Source: Pseudosulfitobacter pseudonitzschiae (GTDB lineage: Bacteria; Pseudomonadota; Alphaproteobacteria; Rhodobacterales; Rhodobacteraceae). Taken from it: a stretch of DNA of 64,000 bases. The translations under genes were made by a program, and so were the position numbers. The DNA lies in the NCBI RefSeq assembly GCF_900129395.1, contig NZ_FQVP01000003.1, positions 310,001-374,000 on the forward strand, given 5' to 3'. The notes under the pieces were generated by a model, which was not told the origin of the DNA, did no database searches, and saw only the letters and a program-made list of their open reading frames with translations. This document shows, piece by piece, positions 51,436-58,930 of the stretch (positions within the stretch are counted from its first letter, which is position 1; each line of letters starts with the position of its first letter).

Positions 51436-53148
51436 ATGCCCTATCGCGCCCCTGTTGATGATTTCACCTTCTTGTTTGATCACGTGGTCGGATTGGACCA
51501 GGTGCGCGCCACCGAACGGTTCGAGGAGGCCAGCAGCGATGTGACCGCCGCGATCCTGACCGAGGCCGGGAAAATGTGCGAAGAGGTGATGGCACCGCTG
51601 CAACGCAATGGTGATCTCAAGCCTGCGCACCTGGAAAACGGAGTTGTGCGGACCTCCCCCGGCTTTGCCGAAGGGTTCAAGGCGATTGCCGATGGCGGCT
51701 GGATCGGGATCACCGCGGACCCCGAGCATGGCGGCATGGGATTGCCGATGGCGCTGAACACCGCCGTGAACGATATGATGAGCGCGTCCTGTCTGGCGCT
51801 GCAACTGGCGCCATTGATGGGGCAGGGCCAGATCGAAGCGCTGGAGCATCACGCCAGCGACGCGCTCAAGGAAACCTATCTGCCCAAGCTGATCAGCGGT
51901 GAGTGGACCGGCACCATGAACCTGACCGAGCCGCAAGCGGGATCGGACGTGGGCGCGCTGTCGACCAAGGCCGAGGACAACGGCGACGGGTCGTTCAGCA
52001 TCACGGGCCAAAAGATCTATATCACCTGGGGCGACAACGACTTTGCCGCCAATGTCTGCCATCTGGTGCTGGCGCGTCTGCCGGGCGCACCTGCGGGCAC
52101 CAAGGGGATCAGCCTGTTCCTGGTGCCCAAGTATATCCCAGACGCGGACGGCAACCCCGGCAAGGCCAACAGCCTGAAGGTGGTCAGCCTGGAGCACAAG
52201 CTGGGCCTGCACGGCTCGCCCACCTGCGTGATGCAATATGACGGTGCCCAAGGCTGGCTGGTCGGCCCCGAACAGGGTGGCATGGCGGCGATGTTCACCA
52301 TGATGAACAACGCACGGCTTGGCGTCGGCACGCAGGGCGTCGGCATCGCCGAAGGCGCGTTCCAGCATGCGCTGGCCTATGCGCTGGACCGCAAGCAGGG
52401 CAAGACCCAAGGCCCGACTGGCAGCATCGTCGACCACGCCGACGTGCGCCGGATGCTGGCGTCGATGAAAGCGGACGTGTTCGCCGCCCGCGCCATTGCG
52501 CTGTCCTGCGCCGTGGCGATCGACATGCACACCGCCACGGGCGCGCCTGAATGGAAGGCACGCGCGGCGTTCCTGACGCCAATTGCCAAGGCTTTTGGCA
52601 CCGATGTGGGGATCGATGTGGCCCAACAGGGCGTGCAGGTGCACGGCGGCATGGGCTTTATCGAGGAAACCGGCGCGGCGCAGTTCTGCCGCGATGTGCG
52701 CGTGACCTCGATTTACGAGGGCACCAACGGCATTCAGGCGATGGACCTTGTCGCGCGCAAGATGATGGATGGCGGCGAGGCGGCCCACGCGCTGATCGAT
52801 GCGATCGAGGAACAGGCCGAGGCGGCCCGCGAACGCTTCCCCCGTATGGGCGAGGCGGTGTGGCAGGCGTCGGAGAACCTGCGCGAGGCGACCGAATGGC
52901 TGGTGTCGCAAAAGGACATGGAAGACCGCTTTGCCGGTGCGGTCCCTTACCTGCGCGCCTTTGCGCGGGTGCTGGGCGGTCATTTGCACCTGAAGGCGGC
53001 GCTGGCCGATGCAGTCGGCGGGCCACGCGAAAAGCTGGCGCGATTCTACATCCAGCGTTTGCTGCCCGAGCATGAAGGGTTGCTGGTTTACGCCCAGGCG
53101 GGTGCCAAGGCGCTGATGGCGCTGAGCGCTGACGAGTTGGCCGCCTGA
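51436..53148 (+). CDS. Acyl-CoA dehydrogenase, C-terminal-domain type (DmdC-like)
   Basis: A 570-residue flavoenzyme. The three ACAD blocks are present: LTEPQAGSDVGALSTKAE for FAD, the SLEHKLGLHGSPTCVM region, and VQVHGGMGFIEETGAAQ with IYEGTNGIQAMDLVARK. The extra C-terminal helical domain and total length match 3-methylmercaptopropionyl-CoA dehydrogenase (DmdC) of roseobacters, and the N-terminus PYRAPVDDFTFLFDHVV is like that of DmdC. GAGGAG lies before the start at 51436. A plain medium/long-chain acyl-CoA dehydrogenase is the alternative; dmdB/dmdD are not in the window. Confidence 0.87.
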   Translation: MPYRAPVDDFTFLFDHVVGLDQVRATERFEEASSDVTAAILTEAGKMCEEVMAPLQRNGDLKPAHLENGVVRTSPGFAEGFKAIADGGWIGITADPEHGGMGLPMALNTAVNDMMSASCLALQLAPLMGQGQIEALEHHASDALKETYLPKLISGEWTGTMNLTEPQAGSDVGALSTKAEDNGDGSFSITGQKIYITWGDNDFAANVCHLVLARLPGAPAGTKGISLFLVPKYIPDADGNPGKANSLKVVSLEHKLGLHGSPTCVMQYDGAQGWLVGPEQGGMAAMFTMMNNARLGVGTQGVGIAEGAFQHALAYALDRKQGKTQGPTGSIVDHADVRRMLASMKADVFAARAIALSCAVAIDMHTATGAPEWKARAAFLTPIAKAFGTDVGIDVAQQGVQVHGGMGFIEETGAAQFCRDVRVTSIYEGTNGIQAMDLVARKMMDGGEAAHALIDAIEEQAEAARERFPRMGEAVWQASENLREATEWLVSQKDMEDRFAGAVPYLRAFARVLGGHLHLKAALADAVGGPREKLARFYIQRLLPEHEGLLVYAQAGAKALMALSADELAA

Positions 53149-54191
53149 TGGCAGATGGTGCGCCCCAGGGGCTGAGATATCCGTGGCCCGAGCCGCCCGA
53201 ACACGGCACCGCCGTCGAAGTGGCCGAAGGCGTGTTGTGGTTTCGTCTGCCGCTGCCGATGAAGCTGGATCACGTCAATATCTATGCATTGGATGACGGC
53301 GACAGCTGGACGGTGATCGACACCGGCTTAGACAATGGCAAGACCCGCAGGCTGTGGCAGGAAATGATGGCCGGTCCCTTGGGGGGCAAGCCTGTGGGCC
53401 GCGTGATCGTCACGCATCACCACCCGGACCATATCGGGCTGGCGGGCTGGTTCCAAAGTGAGTTCGGAGCCGAAGTCGTGACAACGCGGACCGCTTGGCT
53501 GATGGCGCGGATGCTGGTTCTGGATGTTCAGGAGACCCCCTTGCCCGAAACGCTGGCGTTTTATCGCAGCGCGGGGATGGACCCGGACCTGTACCAGAAA
53601 CGCGCGGGTGAGCGGCCGTTCAACTTTGCCGATATCGTCGCTCCCATCCCGCTGGGTTATACCCGTATCCAGCAGGGTCAGACGATCCGCATCGGCGGGC
53701 GCACCTGGGATATTCACATGGGCAACGGCCATGCGCCGGAACATGCGACCTTCTGGAGCCGTGACGACAACCTTGTGCTGTCAGGCGACCAGATCCTGTC
53801 GTCGATCAGCCCAAATGTGGGCGTGCACGCGACCGAACCCATGGCCGACCCGATTGGCGAATGGCTGGAGGCTTGCGCGCGGCTGGAGCCGTTGGCGCGG
53901 CCGGATCATCTGGTTCTGGGTGGGCACAAGTTGCCCTTTACCGGACTGCCCACGCGGATGCGCCAGTTGATCGACAATCACCACGGCGCGTTGAAACGGC
54001 TGCTGGAGTATATCGACACACCCAAATCGGCCACCGAATGCTATGCGCCTTTGTTCAAGCGCAAGATCGGCGAGGGCGAATACGGGCTTGCGATGGTTGA
54101 AGCCTTTGCGCATTTGTCGCACCTTCACCAGACGGGACTGGCCACGCGCACGTTGCGTGACGACGGGGCTTGGGTCTTTCAAAAGGCGTAA
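53148..54191 (+). CDS. MBL-fold metallo-hydrolase
   Basis: A 347-residue metallo-beta-lactamase-fold protein. The metal motif THHHPDH is at about 88-94, with further ligands in GNGHAPEHATF, SGDQIL and GGHKLPF. The second half contains a long helical insertion. Its start overlaps the acyl-CoA dehydrogenase stop (TGATG), so the two are coupled; many such pairs exist in roseobacters, and the hydrolase may act on a thioester or ester from the same pathway. The substrate is not known. Confidence 0.88.
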   Translation: MADGAPQGLRYPWPEPPEHGTAVEVAEGVLWFRLPLPMKLDHVNIYALDDGDSWTVIDTGLDNGKTRRLWQEMMAGPLGGKPVGRVIVTHHHPDHIGLAGWFQSEFGAEVVTTRTAWLMARMLVLDVQETPLPETLAFYRSAGMDPDLYQKRAGERPFNFADIVAPIPLGYTRIQQGQTIRIGGRTWDIHMGNGHAPEHATFWSRDDNLVLSGDQILSSISPNVGVHATEPMADPIGEWLEACARLEPLARPDHLVLGGHKLPFTGLPTRMRQLIDNHHGALKRLLEYIDTPKSATECYAPLFKRKIGEGEYGLAMVEAFAHLSHLHQTGLATRTLRDDGAWVFQKA

Positions 54192-54200
54192 GGGGTGACG

Positions 54201-54671
54201 ATGGACGACGAGATCAAGACGACCGCCGAGGCGATCGAGGCCGATGTGATGCCTCGCCTCTATGAGGTGCATAGCAACCCTGATGCCGCGAACGCCAAGG
54301 ACCAGCCGGTCCCCAAGGGCATCACCGGAAAACCGGCCAGCCAGAAAAGCCCCGCGCAATGGGCCTATGAGCGGCTGGCGCTTTATATCAAGAACTTCGA
54401 GCAGCAACTGGACAACGAACACGAGGTCGCCATGGGCTTTGCGGGTGGTGACGCCGGTGTTCTGCGGATCGAGGGAATGGGGTACTTTGACCCGGACGTG
54501 ATTACCTTTTACGGCTCTGATCCCACAGGGGCCCGCACACAACTGATCCAGCATGTAACCCAGCTGAATGTCCTGTTGCGCGCCCTGCCCAAGGCCGTCG
54601 AGCAAGAGGCCCCCAATCGCATCGGCTTCCGGCTGGCCCAGGCGCTGGACGAAGGCACGGAACAGGGCTGA
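54201..54671 (+). CDS. DUF6173-like conserved protein
   Basis: A 156-residue soluble protein. AAGGGG lies upstream of the ATG at 54201; a GTG at 54195 is also in frame. The N-terminal 50 residues look disordered; the core (SPAQWAYERLALYIKNFEQQLDNEHEVAMGFAG, then MGYFDPDVITFYGSD and LIQHVTQLNVLLRALPK) matches a conserved alphaproteobacterial protein of unknown function. It follows the hydrolase gene closely and precedes the oxidase subunit IV gene by 101 bp. Confidence 0.78.
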   Translation: MDDEIKTTAEAIEADVMPRLYEVHSNPDAANAKDQPVPKGITGKPASQKSPAQWAYERLALYIKNFEQQLDNEHEVAMGFAGGDAGVLRIEGMGYFDPDVITFYGSDPTGARTQLIQHVTQLNVLLRALPKAVEQEAPNRIGFRLAQALDEGTEQG

Positions 54672-54772
54672 GGGGAATGCACCCTGCGCGCCATTGACAC
54701 CGTGACAGGGCCACGCAAATGCAGTAACCAGCGGCCAAAGTGGATCAACCCAGACAAACAGGAGCCTGACCG

Positions 54773-54907
54773 ATGGCAGACCATAAACACGGCGAGATGG
54801 ACATCAAGGTGCAAGAAGACACGTTTAACGGCTTCATGGCATGGACCAAATGGAGCGTCATCGTGATTCTCGCGGTGCTGGTTCTGATGGCGATTTTCAT
54901 TTCCTGA
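54773..54907 (+). CDS. ctaJ: aa3-type cytochrome c oxidase subunit IV
   Basis: A 44-residue protein that matches the small aa3-oxidase subunit IV of alphaproteobacteria: a hydrophilic start with HGEMDIKVQEDTFNGFMAWTKW (all but the last residues before the membrane) and one transmembrane helix (about 27-43). AGGAG lies eight bases before the start. The subunit is dispensable for activity in Paracoccus. The other oxidase genes are not nearby. Confidence 0.9.
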   Translation: MADHKHGEMDIKVQEDTFNGFMAWTKWSVIVILAVLVLMAIFIS

Positions 54908-54948
54908 GCCTTTGAACCCCTTGGCCAAGACCACCGGAGACTGACCCC

Positions 54949-55548
54949 ATGCGTTCGATCCTGATTGCCCTGTCGCTGATTGCAGGGCTGGCGGGCTGTG
55001 CCATCAAGCCGGTGAACGATTCGCCAGCCGAAGTGATTGCCGCCAGCGCCTATCGCGACCCTTCGGCACCGTCATTGACGCTGTTGACCGTGGTCAACAA
55101 CCGCTCGGGCAGCGGTGGGCATTCGGCATTGGTGGTGAACGGTTCGCAACGGGTGATCTTTGACCCGGCTGGATCGTACAAGCATCCGCGCGTGCCGGAA
55201 AAAGGTGACGTTCTGTACGGGATCACGCCTGCGGTTCTGCAAAGCTACAAAAGCGCCCATGCGCGCAGCACCTATCATGTGGTCAGCCAGACGGTCCCCG
55301 TGACCGCCGAACAGGCCGAACGGGTGCTGCAACTGGTGCGTGGCTATGGCAACGTCGGTGACGCCCGCTGTGCGCAGGCAACCACGGATATCCTGACGCA
55401 GGTCCCCGGGTTCCAGGGCATCAAATCGACGTGGTTCCCGGCCAAGCTGATGGATCAGTTCGGTGCGCTTCCGGGCGTCGTGACTGACAAATATTACGAG
55501 AACGACGAAGGCGATATCGTCGACGGCGTGGCCAATATCCAGCTTTGA
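54949..55548 (+). CDS. Lipoprotein with a possible permuted papain-like fold
   Basis: A 199-residue exported lipoprotein: signal peptide with lipobox LAGC, acylated cysteine at C17. The mature part has GGHSALVVNG with a histidine and, later, DARCAQATTDIL with a cysteine, the order (His before Cys) seen in permuted NlpC/P60-type (YiiX/LRAT-like) papain-fold proteins. This is a suggestion from spacing and pattern only. The remaining sequence, DVLYGITPAVLQSYKSAHA, would be the strand-helix core. It lies after the oxidase subunit IV gene by 41 bp. Confidence 0.75.
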   Translation: MRSILIALSLIAGLAGCAIKPVNDSPAEVIAASAYRDPSAPSLTLLTVVNNRSGSGGHSALVVNGSQRVIFDPAGSYKHPRVPEKGDVLYGITPAVLQSYKSAHARSTYHVVSQTVPVTAEQAERVLQLVRGYGNVGDARCAQATTDILTQVPGFQGIKSTWFPAKLMDQFGALPGVVTDKYYENDEGDIVDGVANIQL

Positions 55549-55854
55549 TCTTGGCGGCAGGTGGCGAACGTCGCGCACCATTGACTCGATGCACCAGGTT
55601 TTCTGAATCCTATCAACGCGCCGCGCCACGCAATATTGGCCCAAACCGGTCCTTCAATACGGTTTGGGCCAAAGGTTTGCTGTGCGGCGGCCTGCGGCCT
55701 TGATCCCGCGCGGGGGATTGCGGAAAGGGCTCTTTCCTGCCCTTCGCTGCGATCTGCGTGACGCTCCGGTGCTCGCGTCTCTAGTCAGTCGATGGCGCAA
55801 AGGTCAATTTCGTCTGACGTCGCACAGCACGGCGGTGACAAAGCCGCCCGCCGC
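55549..55854. other. Intergenic region between convergent lipoprotein and azlD genes
   Basis: This 306-bp gap holds the long hairpin described at 55636-55672. Downstream of it are the GGCC-TGC-GGCC and similar GC-rich palindromes that recall the second hairpin of the dispersed repeat but without its tail. No convincing gene was seen; the reading frames here lack a ribosome-binding site and run into azlD on the other strand. Confidence 0.5.
55636..55672. terminator. 13-bp perfect hairpin, possible bidirectional terminator
   Basis: TTGGCCCAAACCG (55636-55648) pairs perfectly with CGGTTTGGGCCAA (55660-55672) across an 11-base loop. It lies between two convergent genes, which favours a terminator or insulator, but neither side has a T-run. 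An operator or RNA-stabilising role is possible. Confidence 0.45.
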
Positions 55855-56178
55855 TTATCCCATGATCAGGATATACAGCGTCAGCACCGCGGCACCGGAC
55901 CCGATCGCCGCCAGCACGTTCTTGGTTTTTGCACCCACCGCCACAGCCACAAGCGCCGCAACCAGCCGGCCCGGTTCGGGTCCGGTGCCTGCTTCGTTCG
56001 AGAAGGCCACCAGCGGCGTTACCATCGCAGGCAGGATTGCCACCGCGGTATAGCGCAGGTGGCGCAGCAGCCAGGGTGGCAGGGGACGGTCACCGACCAG
56101 TCCCAGAAACGAAAAGCGCAGCAGAAAGCTGCCCACGCCCAGCGATATGATGACAATCCACAGGGTCAGGGTGCTCAT
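55855..56178 (-). CDS. azlD: AzlD family branched-chain amino acid exporter subunit
   Basis: A 107-residue membrane protein with four helices and the AzlD pattern: SFLLRFSFLG, LRYTAVAILPAMVTPLVAFSN and RLVAALVAVAVGAKTKNVLA. With AzlC it forms a branched-chain amino acid efflux complex. Its start overlaps the azlC stop (ATGA). Confidence 0.92.
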   Translation of the reverse strand: MSTLTLWIVIISLGVGSFLLRFSFLGLVGDRPLPPWLLRHLRYTAVAILPAMVTPLVAFSNEAGTGPEPGRLVAALVAVAVGAKTKNVLAAIGSGAAVLTLYILIMG

Positions 56179-56882
56179 GTGCGGCGCTCCATCCACAGTT
56201 CGGCCTGTGCGCCCGCGATCATGCCGGCGGCGCCCGCGATGATCAGCCCCAGCGACCACGGCACAGAGGCGGCAAACAGGCTGACGACGACAGCCGTAAA
56301 GGCCGCGATGACATGGGGCAGGGTGCGCAGGGCCGGGGCGACCATGGCCAGGAATGCAATCGGCAGGGCGAAATCAATCGGGATCTGTGGCGGCAGCGCG
56401 CTGCCGATGATCGCGCCAGCCAGGCTCGCACCATACCAGACCGACATCACCAATATGCAGGTGCCCATGTAATAGCCCATCCGCTCGGACACGGTCATCG
56501 CAGGCTCGGCCTCGAACTTCTGATGGCTCAGCGCATAGCTTTGATCGACCAGCAGATAGGCCGCAAAAACCCGTTGCCACATCGGCGCGCGGCCCAGATA
56601 GGGGGTGAGGGCGGCGGAATACATTGCCACCCGCAGGTTCACCGCCAGCGCCGAGATGATGACGACAACGGTGGGTGCATTTTCCTGCATCAGTTGCAGC
56701 GCGGTGAACTGTGCTGCTCCTGCGATCACGGCCAGCGAAAAGGTCATGACCTCGAACAGGTTCAGCCCCGCCTCGGTGGCGATCACGCCAAAGAGCAGGG
56801 CAAAGGGACCTGCAACAAGTGTAAAGGGGGCGCTGTCGCGGACGCCGCGCCAAAAGGCCGTTTTCGGTGTGGTGGTGGACAT
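56175..56882 (-). CDS. azlC: AzlC family branched-chain amino acid exporter subunit
   Basis: A 235-residue membrane protein, the large subunit of the AzlCD exporter. The motif FGVIATEAGLNLFEVMTFSLAVIAGAAQF and LMQENAPTVVVIISALAVNLR are family blocks, and MYSAALTPYL follows. It is divergent from fdhD with only 46 bp between, so the promoters overlap. No Lrp/AsnC regulator is adjacent. Confidence 0.93.
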   Translation of the reverse strand: MSTTTPKTAFWRGVRDSAPFTLVAGPFALLFGVIATEAGLNLFEVMTFSLAVIAGAAQFTALQLMQENAPTVVVIISALAVNLRVAMYSAALTPYLGRAPMWQRVFAAYLLVDQSYALSHQKFEAEPAMTVSERMGYYMGTCILVMSVWYGASLAGAIIGSALPPQIPIDFALPIAFLAMVAPALRTLPHVIAAFTAVVVSLFAASVPWSLGLIIAGAAGMIAGAQAELWMERRT

Positions 56883-56928
56883 TGTGAAACCTTAGTGTTG
56901 GTCTAGAGGTAGCGGGCAAAGACAGGGG

Positions 56929-57819
56929 ATGCAATTGGCGACGCAAGACAATTCAGGCAGCTATCTGATAGCGCCCATGCCCGCACGTGCCGGACTGACC
57001 CGCAGCGTGACCGGGCGGGACCATACGGGCGCGCAGGTTGATCTGTCTGTGGTCGAGGAGCGGCCCCTGACGATTTATCTGAACGCGCAGGAAATCGTCA
57101 CCGCCATGACCATCGGCGATTACCCCGAATATCTGGCGCTGGGTTTTCTGCGCAACCAGCGGATGCTGGGCGATGATGATGTTGTCACCGGCGTGGATTA
57201 CGATGACGAGTTGCAGGTGGTGGTGGTGCGCACGGCGCGTCAGACCAACCACGAGGACAAGCTGAAGAAAAAGACCCGCACCAGCGGTTGCGCCGTGGGC
57301 ACCGTCTTTGGTGACATGATGGAGGGGCTGGACGATGTCGTGCTGCCTGCCACGCCCGTGCGCACTTCTTGGCTGTATGCGCTAAGTGCCGCGATCAACC
57401 GCACGCCCTCGCTGTATCTTGAGGCAGGGGCGATCCACGGGACGGTGCTGTGCCATCAGGACCGTCCGCTGGTCTATATGGAAGACGTGGGCCGCCACAA
57501 CGCGGTGGACAAGATCGCGGGCTGGATGCTGGACGAGGGCGTGAGCGCCGACGACAAAATCTTGTACACAACAGGGCGTTTAACGTCCGAAATGGTGATC
57601 AAGACCGCGATGATGGGCATTCCGGTGCTTGCGTCGCGTTCGGGGTTCACCGCCTGGGGCGTCGAGATTGCCCAGCAGGTCGGGCTGACCCTGATCGGTC
57701 GGATGCGCGGGCAGCGGTTTGTCTGTCTTGCGGGCGAGGATCGTCTGATCCGTGATGCTGATCCTGCTGCCGTGCAGGACGAACCGCGCAAGTCGGGCCG
57801 CAAGGGGGGCGAAGGATGA
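56929..57819 (+). CDS. fdhD: Formate dehydrogenase accessory sulfurtransferase
   Basis: A 296-residue FdhD, which transfers sulfur from a cysteine desulfurase to the molybdenum cofactor of formate dehydrogenases. Family blocks include RPLTIYLNAQEIVTAMTIGDYPEYLALGFL, DVGRHNAVDKIAGWML, TGRLTSEMVIK and ILASRSG-like VLASRSGFT. The sulfur-carrying segment reads TSGCAVGT, retaining the first cysteine but not the second of the enterobacterial CxxC. The next gene, mobA, overlaps its stop. No formate dehydrogenase gene is in this window. Confidence 0.94.
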   Translation: MQLATQDNSGSYLIAPMPARAGLTRSVTGRDHTGAQVDLSVVEERPLTIYLNAQEIVTAMTIGDYPEYLALGFLRNQRMLGDDDVVTGVDYDDELQVVVVRTARQTNHEDKLKKKTRTSGCAVGTVFGDMMEGLDDVVLPATPVRTSWLYALSAAINRTPSLYLEAGAIHGTVLCHQDRPLVYMEDVGRHNAVDKIAGWMLDEGVSADDKILYTTGRLTSEMVIKTAMMGIPVLASRSGFTAWGVEIAQQVGLTLIGRMRGQRFVCLAGEDRLIRDADPAAVQDEPRKSGRKGGEG

Positions 57820-58442
57820 AGCAACCCTTGGGCGTGATCCTTGCCGGTGGTCTGGCCACGCGGATGGGCGGCGGTGACAAGGCGCTGTTGCCGTTGGGCG
57901 GACAGACCCTGTTGGCGCGGGTGATCGCGCGGCTGGAGCCGCAGGTGGCGGGGCTGGCGCTGAATGCCAATGGCGATGCGGCGCGGTTTGCGGGCTTTGG
58001 CTTGCCGGTTGTGGCCGACAGCGTGGACGGGTTTGCAGGGCCGTTGGCGGGCGTGCTGGCCGGGCTGGACTGGGCCGCCGGTCAGGGGGCCGATGCAATT
58101 GTGACCGTGGCTGGCGATACGCCGTTCTTTCCTTGCGATCTGGTGCCGCGTCTGCTGCGGGCCTCCGAAGGGATGGCCAACCCGCTGGCGTTGGCCGCGA
58201 CGCCGCGCGGCGATGCGGATACGCGGTCGATGACGGGTGGGCTGATCCGGCACCCGACGTTCGGGTTGTGGCCCGTGGCCCTGCGCGATGACCTGCGCGC
58301 CGCCTTGAACGGCGGACTGCGCAAGGTGGTGATCTGGACCGACGCCCACGACGGGCGGCTGGCCGAGTTTCCAGACGCGGGCGATCCGTTTTTCAACGTC
58401 AACACGCCCGAGGATCTGGCGGCAGCAGAGGCGATGCTATGA
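57816..58442 (+). CDS. mobA: Molybdenum cofactor guanylyltransferase
   Basis: A 208-residue enzyme that adds GMP to molybdopterin to give the guanine dinucleotide cofactor used by DMSO reductase-family enzymes such as formate dehydrogenases. The nucleotide motif ILAGGLATRMGGGDKALL is at about 7-24, and the later segments are PVVADSVDGFAGPLAGVLAG and TVAGDTPFFPCDL. It overlaps fdhD and mobB by four bases each. Confidence 0.95.
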   Translation: MKQPLGVILAGGLATRMGGGDKALLPLGGQTLLARVIARLEPQVAGLALNANGDAARFAGFGLPVVADSVDGFAGPLAGVLAGLDWAAGQGADAIVTVAGDTPFFPCDLVPRLLRASEGMANPLALAATPRGDADTRSMTGGLIRHPTFGLWPVALRDDLRAALNGGLRKVVIWTDAHDGRLAEFPDAGDPFFNVNTPEDLAAAEAML

Positions 58443-58930
58443 GGATTTTTGGCGTTGTCGGCTGGAAGAACGCGGGCAAGACAGGGTTGATGGAACGGCT
58501 GGTGACAGAGATCACGGGGCGCGGGTTCACCGTCAGCACGGTCAAACATGCGCATCATTCCTTTGACGTGGATCACCCTGGAAAGGACAGCCACCGGCAC
58601 CGTGTGGCGGGGGCATCCGAGGTGCTGCTGGCCTCGCGCAACCGTTTTGCGTTGATGCACGAGATGCGCGGCGCGGATGAGTTGCCGCTGTCGGAGCTGT
58701 TGAAAAAACTTTCGCCGGTCGATCTGGTGCTGGTCGAAGGGTATAAGCGCGACGCCCACCCCAAGGTCGAAGCACACAGGGCCGAGACCGGCAATCCGCT
58801 GATCGCGCCCGACGATCCGACGGTGCGGGCGGTGGCCAGCGACAGCGCGGTGGATGTGGGCGTGCCTGTGTTCGATCTGGACGACACGGTAGCGATTGCC
58901 GATTTCATACTGGCGCAGGTGGGTCTGTGA
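58439..58930 (+). CDS. mobB: Molybdopterin-guanine dinucleotide biosynthesis protein B
   Basis: A 163-residue P-loop GTPase that assists MobA. The Walker A motif GWKNAGKTGLMERL is at about 7-20; KHAHHSFDVDHPGKDSHRHR and LVEGYKRDAHPKVE are the conserved MobB blocks. It overlaps mobA and the moeA-fusion gene, so the four genes fdhD-mobA-mobB-moeA form one unit. Confidence 0.95.
   Translation: MRIFGVVGWKNAGKTGLMERLVTEITGRGFTVSTVKHAHHSFDVDHPGKDSHRHRVAGASEVLLASRNRFALMHEMRGADELPLSELLKKLSPVDLVLVEGYKRDAHPKVEAHRAETGNPLIAPDDPTVRAVASDSAVDVGVPVFDLDDTVAIADFILAQVGL

Noticed and set aside
55680-55720. Fourth copy of the two-hairpin repeat
   Set aside because: It has a GGCC-TGC-GGCC palindrome but neither the first GGGGC/GCCCC hairpin nor the conserved tail.
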